Made by a program: the position numbers and the translations under genes | Shown here: positions 56,687-64,000 of the stretch, piece after piece | Position numbering within the stretch: position 1 is the first letter of the stretch | Layout: each line of letters starts with the position of its first letter | Notes under the pieces: generated by a model | The model's database searches: none | Told to the model about the DNA's origin: nothing | The model's input: only the letters and a program-made list of their open reading frames with translations | Source of the DNA: Conus ventricosus | Taxonomy: Eukaryota > Mollusca > Gastropoda > Neogastropoda > Conidae | Length of the DNA: 64,000 nucleotides | NCBI GenBank assembly: GCA_018398815.1 | Contig: JAFLJL010014037.1 | Span: forward strand, 1 to 64,000 | Direction: 5' to 3'

Positions 56687-58447
56687 TTTGCACAGTGAAA
56701 CAGCCTTTTTGACAGTGAAAAGCCCCTTTTTGCCAGTGACAGCCCTTTGTGACGTGACAGCCCCTTTTTGGGACAGTGAAAAGGCTAGGGAGCCGGTAGT
56801 GGTTCTTCAAACCCTTGGCCCAGCCCTTTGGCCAGTGAACGCGCTGGGACCGGTAAGGGTTCTTCAACCATTGGCCAGCCCATTGTGAAGGAACGGCTTG
56901 GGGCCCGGTAGTGGTTTTCAAACCATTGGCCCAGCCCTTTGGCACGTGAACGGCGCTAGGGGCCGGAAGGGGCTTTTAAAAAATTGGCCCCCCCCTTTGT
57001 GCACAGTGAACAGCGCTAGAGGAGCCGGGAAGTGGTTCTTCAAACCTTGGCCCAGCCCTTTGTGCACAGTGAACAGCGCTAGAGGAGCCCGTAGTGTTTT
57101 CAAACCATTGGCCCAGCCCTTTGTGCACAGTGAACAGCGCTAGAGGAGCCCGGTAAGTGGTTCTTCAACCATTGGCCCAGCCCTTTGTGCACAGTGAACG
57201 CGCTAGAGGAGCCGGTAAGTGGTTCTTCAACCATGGCCCAGCCCTTTGTGCACAGTGATCGGCGCTAGAGGAGCCGGTAAGTGGTTCTTCAAACCATTGG
57301 CCCAGCCTTTGTGCACAGTGAACAGCGCTAGAGGAGCGGTAAGTGGTTCTTCAAACATTGGCCCAGCCTTTGTGCACAGTGACAGCACTAGAGGAGCCGG
57401 TAATAAGTGTAGTGTTTTTCAACCATTGGCCCAGCCCTTTGTGCCAGTGAACGCGCTAGGAGCCGGTAAGTGGTTCTTCAAACCATTGGCCCAGCCCATT
57501 GTGCACAGTGAACAGCGCTAGAGGGCCCGGTAAGTGGTTCTTCAAACCATTGGCCAGCCCTTTGTGCACAGTGAACAGCGCTAAGAGGGAGCCCGGTAAG
57601 TGGTTCTTCAACCATTGGCCCAGCCCTTTGTGCACAGTGAACAGCGCTAGAGGAGCCCGGTAAGTGGTTCTTCAAACCATTGGCCCAGCCCTTTGTGCAC
57701 AGTGAACAGCGCTAGAGGAGCCCGGTAAGTGGTTCTTCAAACCATTGGCCCAGCCCTTTGTGCACAGTGAACGGCGCTAGTAGGAGCCCGGGTAAGTGGT
57801 TCTTCAAACCATTGGCCCAGCCCTTTGTGCACAGTGAACGGGCTAGAGGAGCCACGGTAAGTGGTTCTTCAAACCATTGGCCCAGCCCTTTGTGCACAGT
57901 GAACAGCGCTAGAGGAGCCCGGTAAGTGGTTCTTCAAACCATTGGCCCAGCCCTTTGTGCACAGTGAACGGCTAGAGGAGCCCGGTAGTGGTTCTTCAAA
58001 CCATTGGCCCAGCCCTTTGTGCACAGTGAACGGCGCTAGAGGAGCCGGTAAGTGGTTCTTCAAACCATTGGCCCAGCCCTTTGTGCACAGTGACGGCGCT
58101 AGAGGAGCCGGTAAGTGGTTCTTCAACCATTGGCCCAGCCCTTTGTGCCAGTGAACGGCGCTTAGGGAGCCGGTAAGTGGTTCTTCAAACCATTGGCCCA
58201 CTGCCCTTTGTGCACAGTGAACAGCGCTAGAGGAGCCCGGTAAGTGGTTCTTCAAACCTTTGGGCCCCAGCCTTTGTGCACAGTGAACAGCGCTAGAGGA
58301 GCCCGGTAAGTGGTTCTTCAAACCATTGGCCCAGCCCATTGTGCACAGTGAACAGCGCTAGAGGAGCCCGGTAAGTGGTTCTTCAACCATTGGCCCAGCC
58401 TTTTGTGCACAGTGAACAGCGCTAGAGGAGCCGGTAAGTGGTTCTTC
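56687..58447. repeat. 64-bp minisatellite, family R5, long allele (~28 units)
   Basis: Units with CCCAGCCCTTTGTGCACAGT, GAACAGCGCTAGAGGAGCCC and GGTAAGTGGTTCTTCAAACC. The first few units are noisy, later ones nearly identical. Only about four units exist in copy 1. It lies in the SMYD intron just before the penultimate exon. Confidence 0.95.
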
Positions 58448-58702
58448 AATGCAGTATCTCAAAGACTTTTCACCGCAGTTCAGGGAGCAGACAGAAACGT
58501 ACAACTAGGTGACTTTTTCCTTGTACATGTGGTACTAGTTTCTGCAATAAAAGTGTGGAATTGATTTCACTCGCAACCTTCACCCTTGAATCAGCCCCAC
58601 CCCCCTCTCCCTCGGTCATAGAGGAGGAAAAAAAATCTTTATTTGACTTTGTGCTTGAATCATGTTAGTGACTAATGGTCTTTTTCTTTTCTTTCCAGGC
58701 AG
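58448..58702 (+). other. SMYD intron 3' part (second copy)
   Basis: Matches 8411-8685; ends in a polypyrimidine tract TTTTTCTTTTCTTTCC and AG at 58701-58702. A second AG at 58697-58698 would put the exon out of frame. Confidence 0.6.
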
Positions 58703-58806
58703 CTGGCTCCCTCCCTACAGCCCCAGTCTGGGCTTGCAGCTGCTGCGTGTGGCTAAACTGCAGCTGTGGCTGGGCAAGTGGACGAGGCTTCATTCACTTG
58801 TCCCAG
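58703..58806 (+). CDS. SMYD: SMYD-family methyltransferase, penultimate exon (copy 2)
   Basis: The first C completes the codon begun by AG of the preceding exon. The frame then reads WLPPYSPSLGLQLLRVAKLQ and LWLGK before a one-base deletion; in the shifted frame QVDEA follows. The donor is CCCAG|GTAACG. The peptide is the hallmark PPY-P-LG-QLL-V-KLQL helix of SMYD C-terminal bundles. A length of 106 bp would give phase 0 and join exactly to the last exon; 104 bp are present, consistent with two missing bases. The acceptor at 58702 rather than 58698 is chosen because only it preserves the frame. Confidence 0.8.
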
Positions 58807-58993
58807 GTAACGCAGGGCCTGTGCTCTTCTCTCCACTGCTTTTCTAGCTTGATTTGATTCTTTGTTCGTTTGTTGTTGGTATTGTTTATTTTGTTTCATC
58901 CACTTAATGGATGCATCTCTGAGAGTGTTGCTCAAATTTTCTGACCAACACTGCAGGTGTCTGTGTGTCCCGGGCTTGGTCAGCGCCGGGAAT
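58807..58993 (+). other. Start of last SMYD intron (second copy)
   Basis: Matches 8789-8992, including TTGTTCGTTTGTTGTTGG and GGTCAGCGCCGGG. Confidence 0.6.
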
Positions 58994-59304
58994 GAAAGTA
59001 AGTGCATGGTACAGCCCTGTCATGAAAGTAAGTGCATGGTGCAGCCCTGTCATGAAAGTAAGTGCATAGTACAGCCCTGTCATGAAAGTAAGTGCATGGT
59101 GCAGCCCTGTCATGAAAGTAAGTGCATGGTGCAGGCCTGTCATGAAGTAAGTGCATGGTGCAGCCTTGTAATGAAAGTAAGTGCATGGTGCAGCCTGTAA
59201 TGAAAGTAAGTGCATGGTGCAGCCCTGTCATGAACGTAAGTGCATGGTGCAGCCCTGTCATGCCGTCTTTCATGAAAGTAAGTGCATGGTACAGCCCTGT
59301 CATG
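58994..59304. repeat. 30-bp minisatellite, family R6 (second copy, left part)
   Basis: Ten to eleven units of ATGAAAGTAAGTGCATGGT + (A/G)CAGCCCTGTC, with CCGTCTTTC in one unit. Cut by the L2-like fragment. Confidence 0.95.
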
Positions 59305-60095
59305 CCCTGTCGACCCTATCTCACTAAAGACGCCACAAAAACTCTCGTTTCATCATACATCCTTTCAAGGCTAGATTACTGCAACTGTGTTCTCCTTGGC
59401 TGTCCCTCAACTGTCATCCAACCCCTCCAACGTGTACAGAACTCTGCAGCCCGTCTCATTTTGCAAATCTCCTAGGACCCAACCCTGCAGCCCTCTCCTG
59501 AAAAGTTGCACTGGCTCCCGTTGAAGAAAGAATTAAATACAAATGTTGTTGTCTCTGCTTCAAGATTTTCACTGGCGATGCCCCTGCCTATCTTTCCGAT
59601 CTCCTTCAAGTATATGTCCCATCACGAACGCTCCGCTCCTCCACGACACCAGGACCTTCCGCTTTCCCAGTTACCGTCCCCATCGTAAACAGCATGGCGA
59701 ACGAGCTTTCTCATACGCAGCTCCCAAACTCTGGATAAACTCCCTATGACTTAAGACATTCTCAACCTTTTCTTCCTTCAAAACCTCCCTGAAAACCACC
59801 TTTTCAAACAATACTAAGAAGACAGTCATTACCAGATAGTTGATTGACTCTTGTTGCTTCTGTGGATCGCTTAGTAGTTTGTGCTTGTTGCGGCTGTTGT
59901 GTATTGTGTGTCTGTGCGTGAGAGTGTGTGTGCGCGTGGGAGATAATGGGAAGAGAGCCTTTGTTTTTCATTTCTGAGCCGTTTTTCAATGCTTTTTCTT
60001 TACATTTAGCAATTGTATTTTTTCTGCCTTTGTAAAGCGCCTTGTGCCGTGGAAGGCGCTATATAATATCCCCATTATTATTATTATTATTATTA
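59305..60095 (+). mobile_element. L2/CR1-group LINE 3' fragment inserted in the R6 array
   Basis: 5'-truncated element with the C-terminal part of its ORF2, then a 3' UTR ending in a stem-like GTAAAGCGCC...GGCGCTATATAAT motif and (ATT)n. The same array in block B lacks it. Array sequence resumes as AAGTAAGTGCATGG immediately after the ATT tail. The tail type is shared with the SINE at 63016. Confidence 0.9.
59311..59815 (+). pseudogene. L2-group ORF2 C-terminus
   Basis: Plus-strand reading gives TLVSSYILSRLDYCNCVLLG, then LQRVQNSAARLILQ, a frame change, LHWLPLKKE, and further on a block near 59700 with SYAAPKLWI. These are the standard motifs after the palm of CR1/L2 reverse transcriptases (SRLDYCN, RVQNAAARL, LHWLPV, APKLWN). 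Stops and frameshifts show it is inactive. The N-terminal endonuclease and the catalytic RT core are missing because of the truncation. Confidence 0.88.
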
Positions 60096-60360
60096 AGTAA
60101 GTGCATGGTGCAGCCCTGTCATGAAATAAGTGCATGGTACAGCCCTGTCATGACAGTAAGTGCATGGTACAGCCCTGTCATGACATAAGTGCATGGTACA
60201 GCCCTGTCATGCAGTCATATCATGAAAGTAAGTGCTGGTACAGCCCTGTCATGCAGTCATATCATGAAAGTAAGTGCATGGTACAGCCCTGTCATGACAG
60301 TAAGTGCATGGTGCAGCCCTGTCATGAAAGTAAGTGCATGGTACAGCCCTGTCATGCAGT
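60096..60360. repeat. 30/43-bp minisatellite, family R6 (second copy, right part)
   Basis: Six or seven units of both 30- and 43-bp types; ends at GTCATGCAGTCTTGGACATG, as in block B. Confidence 0.95.
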
Positions 60361-60950
60361 CTTGGACATGAATGGAAATTGTTAGCGTCATCTTCATCAT
60401 CCCCATCCTCATCGTTCGCATTAAAAACATCTCTCAACTTCTGTGGCCCCTCATGCCCTGCTGTCATGGTGACCTCAGTGTCAATCATCTCTCCGTGTCT
60501 ATGCCCATGGTTCAGTTCTGTCTGCCCTGCTGTCATGGTGACCTCAGTGTCAATCATCTCTCCGTGTCTATGCCCATGGTTCAGTTCTGTCTGCTGTCAT
60601 GGTGACCTCAGTGTCAGTCATCTCTCCGTGTCTATGCCCATGGTTCAGTTCTGTCTGGGTCACCGATATTAGCAAATTCAGTGGGACTGTCATTGGATGG
60701 ACTTCGTAGCACCATCTGTAGGGCGAGCTGCTTGTGCCAGCTCTGCAACTAAGCGATTATTGTCCTCAATGTGGGGCTTAGTAAGAGGCATCCTGCATAT
60801 GCTGGATCCCAGTAAGTACCACTGAGCAGCACCGAAGTGACCAGCCAGCAGTGCAGTGTCTCCTCTGTTGGGTTTGCCTCCTGATGACCAAGACATTGTC
60901 TGCTCCCTGTGGATTGCCAGTGCTGGGATGGAGGCAGGGCAGACCAGGCT
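60361..60950. other. Unique intronic segment with a 67-bp triplication
   Basis: Counterpart of 36531-36990. The sequence CTGTCATGGTGACCTCAGTG ... CATGGTTCAGTTCTGTCTG occurs three times in tandem (about 60459-60660) where block B has it once. The rest matches closely. Confidence 0.85.
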
Positions 60951-62185
60951 GTGGCAATGGACAGGGGAGGGGGAGGGTGACAATGGACAGAGGAGGGGGA
61001 GGAGTGACTTTAGGCTGTGGCAATGGACAGAGGATGGGGAGGAGTGACTTTAGGCTGTGGCAATGGACAGAGGAGGGGAGGAATGACGTGGCTTTAGGCT
61101 GTGACCATGGACAGAGGAGGGGGAGGAGTGACGTGGCTTTAGGCTGTGACAATGGACAGAGGAGGGGGAGGAGTAACGTGGCTTTAGGCTGTGACAATGG
61201 ACAGAGGAAGGGGAGGAGTGACTTTAGGCTGTGACATGGACAGAGGAAGGGGAGGAGTGGCTTTAGGCTGTGACAATGGACAGAGGATGGGGAGGAGTGA
61301 CGTGGCTTTAGGCTGTGACAATGGACAGAGGATGGGGAGGAGTGACAATGGACAGGAGTGACAATGGACAGGACAGGGGGAGGAGTGACAATGGACAGGA
61401 CAGGGGGAGGAGTGACAATGGACAGGACAGGGGGAGGAGTGACAATGGACAGGAGAGGGGGAGGAGTGACAATGGACAGAGGATGGGGAGGAGTGACAAT
61501 GGACAGAGGATGGGGAGGAGTGACATGGACAGAGGAGGGGGAGGAGTGACAATGGACAGAGGAGGGGGAGGAGAGACAATGGACAGAGGAGGGGGAGGAG
61601 TGACAATGGACAGAGGAGGGGGAGGAGTGACAATGGACAGAGGAGGGGGAGGAGTGACAATGGACAGAGGAGGGGGAGGAGTGACGTGGCTTTAGGCTGT
61701 GGCCATGGACAGGGGAGGGGGAGGAGTGACAATGGACAGGAGAGGGGGAGGAGTGACAATGGACAGAGGATGGGGAGGAGTGACAATGGACAGAGGATGG
61801 GGAGGAGTGACGTGGCTTTAGGCTGTGGCCATGGACAGGGGAGGGGGAGAGTGACAATGGACAGGAGAGGGGGAGGAGTGACAATGGACAGAGGATGGGG
61901 AGGAGTGACAATGGACAGAGGATGGGGAGGAGTGACGTGGCTTTAGGCTGTGGCCATGGACAGGGGAGGGGGAGGAGTGACAATGGACAGAGGATGGGGA
62001 GGAGTGACAATGGACAGGAGAGGGAGGAGTGACAATGGACAGAGAGGGGGAGGAGTGACAATGGACAGGAGAGGGGGAGGAGTGACAATGGACAGGGGAG
62101 GGGGAGGAGTGACAATGGACAGGGGAGGGGGAGGAGTGATGTGGCTTTAGGCTGTGGCCATGGACAGGGGAGGGGGAGGAGTGAC
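60951..62185. repeat. 27-bp minisatellite, family R7, short allele (~1.2 kb)
   Basis: Clean units GGAGGAGTGACAATGGACAG + (AG)GAGGG, with interspersed longer variants containing GACGTGGCTTTAGGCTGTGG. About 40 units, against some 240 in block B. Confidence 0.96.
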
Positions 62186-62891
62186 GTGGCTTTAGTGCCA
62201 CAGAGCTGGCGTAGAAGATGAGACAGCAAAGAACAAAAAAATCCCTAGCAACTTATCATCAACAAATGTTGTACACAATGTGAAGTTTAATCACTTCCCT
62301 TTCCCGCTCTCCCAGCAGCCTTTGTGGTGAGTATACTTGAATTACTGAATGGCAGTAAGTTCTGCTGCCGCCCAGAGCATCCCTGTTTGACATGGTATGT
62401 AGTGTAGGACCATTTCTAAATGCAGTGTGAAATCATCTTAGATTGTATATCTGAATAAGGTATTTCTCTGATATAGAGGAACTACATACACCAATCCACC
62501 ATTACTATCACTGATTCCAGGCACAATTCAGGAATGTGGTGAAGGAAAACTCCATGAGATACTTGAATCCTCCCCCCCCCCCCACCTCCCCTTCAGGCTG
62601 AATTGTGGGTGGGAAATTGAAAGTGCTGAACACTGCACATTTCAGTTAAACAAGATGTCAGTGTCACATCAGTTCAACATGTGCACTTGATTTGTTGAGC
62701 CACCTGTCTGCCATCCACACCGCCTCCCTTTCCCTCTTCTCCCTGCTCAGCAAGCTTTTGATGAGTGCATTTTGTGTCATGAACGAGAAGTTTTGCTGTC
62801 GTATCATACACAACAACATTCTTGCTGAACAAGTTTTTTTTTAATGATTGCTTCCCCTGGATGTCCAGACTGACGCTTGGTTCCCTTTCAG
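62186..62891 (+). other. Last SMYD intron, 3' part (second copy)
   Basis: Clean version of 43686-44367. Starts GTGCCACAGAGCTGGCGTAG, holds a C tract at 62572-62584 and ends in the acceptor CTTGGTTCCCTTTCAG. Confidence 0.65.
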
Positions 62892-63005
62892 GCGGAGGCC
62901 ATCGTTGCAGTGACTCATGGGCAGGACAGTGAACTGTATTCACATCTGCAAGAACTGCTGGATGAAGCAGCTCGAGAGAGAGAGACATCGCTGGTATCGC
63001 AATAA
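62892..63005 (+). CDS. SMYD: SMYD-family methyltransferase, last exon with stop (copy 2, intact)
   Basis: Intact terminal exon: 37 codons then TAA at 63003-63005. It starts in phase 0 directly after CCCTTTCAG. The reading begins AEAIVAVTHGQDSELYSHLQ and continues ELLDEAARERE to the stop. The AEAI-VTHG-DS-LY--L--LL-E pattern is the final helix pair of SMYD1/2/3-type proteins, where VTHG/THG is strongly conserved. Human SMYD3 ends at nearly the same distance after this motif. The joined frame across the three exons supports a functional gene in this copy, apart from base errors upstream. The SET and MYND domains lie outside the window or in unread exons. Confidence 0.85.
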   Translation, partial: AEAIVAVTHGQDSELYSHLQELLDEAARERETSLVSQ

Positions 63006-63006
63006 A
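63001..63006 (+). promoter_or_regulatory. AATAAA hexamer overlapping the SMYD stop codon
   Basis: CGCAATAAAATAG: the stop TAA is part of a canonical polyadenylation hexamer. Cleavage 10-30 bases downstream would fall at the start of the SINE. In copy 1 the hexamer is altered (AATTAAAA). Whether it is used is unknown. Confidence 0.4.
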
Positions 63007-63015
63007 ATAGACGTC

Positions 63016-63560
63016 TTGGGGCCAGAATAGCTCAGTTTGTAAAGCGCCGGACTCGTAATCTTGGTGATCCTGGGGTTGCAGGTTTGAATCTCCGCCGGGC
63101 CGTTTCAGTACATACGGATTTTTCCCGCGGAGTTAACATTGGTTCTGACTCCATTTCCCGTATAGTCCTTTGAATGAGTCTGTAAACCGAGGTTCCGTTG
63201 GTGTGAACGCATGCATAACATCTTGCACCACACGTAAAATCCCATCACCAACTTTCGGAAGAGAAGGCCAGTTTGGCCGTTGGTATGGATGACACGTTAC
63301 ACATAGCATGCCACCATGCGTGAGAAAAGGATAGAATGAAGAAAGTAAGGAAACTGAGTGATCGATATTGAACAATATTAAGTGGATGACATGGGAAACA
63401 ACTGAATGAAGCACCAGCTGGCAGCTCTTCAGTTGGCACTACCCAAGTAGGCAGCCCGTTGTGTAAACTAGTGTGGATTGTAAAGCGCTTAGAGCTTGGT
63501 CTCTAGCCGAGAATAGGCGCTATATCAGTATTCATTATGATAATGATATATGTAATAATA
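63016..63560 (+). mobile_element. tRNA-headed SINE with L2-type tail (copy 2)
   Basis: Head 63021-63098 resembles a tRNA: A-box region AATAGCTCAGTTTGTAAAGC, anticodon-arm-like CGGACTCGTAATC and B-box GGTTTGAATC at 63081-63090. A ~380-bp body follows (CCATTTCCCGTATAG, CTTTCGGAAGAG, AATATTAAGTGGATGAC). The tail reads GTAAAGCGCTTAGAG and AATAGGCGCTATATCAGTAT, like the 3' end of the L2-type LINE at 59305-60095. Partnership with an L2-type reverse transcriptase is inferred from that tail. Confidence 0.82.
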
Positions 63561-63583
63561 TGATGTCTTGATTTTCTTTTTTT

Positions 63584-63584
<1 letters not shown>

Positions 63585-63620
<36 letters not shown>
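63585..63620. repeat. TG microsatellite (second copy)
   Basis: Uninterrupted (TG)n following CTTTTTTTCTC. Confidence 0.95.
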
Positions 63621-63621
<1 letters not shown>

Positions 63622-63945
63622 ATTTATTTTGTGTCTGCTGTGTGTGAATGTGCATGGATGGTAATTCATTCAGATTCCATATTTGTTTAATAGAGTGATT
63701 TTAGACGAAAAAGAAAAGAAAAACAAATTAAAAGACGGGGGAAAAAAAATGTTTTTCATGGAAATGTATGCATACGAGTTGATGGGCATGGATGTGGCTG
63801 TGTTCATGGGCATATGTGGCATGGATGTATGTGAAAGAAATTCTTGATGTTGATTGGGTTATAAACAAGACATCTAGACAAAAAAGGGCTGTGTTGTTTG
63901 AATGGCATGTTAACAGAAAGATGGAGGATACTGAGTGCTGTAAAG
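63621..63945. other. Unique segment 3' of SMYD (second copy)
   Basis: Matches 45106-45430 with few differences; no gene recognised. Confidence 0.5.
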
Positions 63946-64000
63946 CAGCCCATAGACATAGGACCAGTCCACATTGTGGAGCCAGTGTTGGGGATAGTCC
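63946..64000. repeat. First unit of the 54/60-bp array R8 (second copy)
   Basis: CATAGGACCAGTCCACATTG and GCCAGTGTTGGGGATAGTCC. Cut by the window end. Confidence 0.9.

Larger units (their letters stand above)
53158..58993 (+). repeat. Block A': second copy of the segmental duplication
   Basis: Colinear with 2590-9029. The first 3.5 kb is full of indels; quality becomes good from about 57000. It runs directly into B' without the 23.5-kb element. Confidence 0.85.

Noticed and set aside
63021..63098. Functional tRNA gene
   Set aside because: Only the A/B-box head is tRNA-like; acceptor pairing is poor and it is followed by a SINE body and L2-type tail. It is repeated at 44485.

Overview
This window is eukaryotic nuclear DNA, probably from a lophotrochozoan and perhaps a marine gastropod. 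That placement is an inference. It rests on an invertebrate-type SMYD gene with introns, I-like and L2-like non-LTR retrotransposons, a tRNA-headed SINE with an L2-type tail, a THAP/TTAA DNA transposon and very dense minisatellites. There is no bacterial gene organisation, and no rRNA, CRISPR array or operon. Consensus quality is uneven: about 1-2400, 36990-44500 and 53110-56700 carry many small indels compared with their second copies elsewhere in the window, so reading frames there are broken by base errors as well as by real decay.

Layout. Two long blocks each occur twice in direct orientation. Block A (about 2590-9029) matches A' (53158-58993). Block B (about 32529-45480) matches B' (58994-64000). 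Together they carry the last three recognisable exons of a plus-strand SMYD-family (SET/MYND lysine methyltransferase) gene: 5183-5374, 8686-8788 and 44368-44475 in the first copy, and 53789-53943, 58703-58806 and 62892-63005 in the second. The introns are filled with tandem arrays whose lengths differ strongly between copies. In the second copy A' runs straight into B'. In the first copy about 23.5 kb of unrelated AT-rich DNA separates A from B.

That 23.5 kb (9030-32528) has long imperfect terminal inverted repeats (9585-9845 against 32268-32513). It is best read as one large DNA element of Polinton/Maverick size, inserted in a 30/43-bp minisatellite. Inside it are a decayed full-length I-like non-LTR element (24600-30612), a 3' retroelement scrap (18975-19071), a 2.6-kb sequence that recurs at the window start (19216-21795 and 1-2390), and a tandemly duplicated coding-like unit beside the right terminal repeat. 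No Polinton hallmark gene was recognised, so the class is unproven.

In block B the same 30/43-bp minisatellite is split by a 5'-truncated I-like element (33171-36256). That element is itself split by a 1190-bp element with TTAA target duplications and a THAP-domain reading frame (34597-35786, Kolobok-like). In B' the equivalent array is split instead by an L2-like LINE 3' end (59305-60095). Downstream of the SMYD stop codon are a SINE, a TG microsatellite and a 54/60-bp array. The first copy continues through four more arrays into a 1000-N scaffold gap (52108-53107). No promoter, 5' exon or translation start of SMYD lies in the window.
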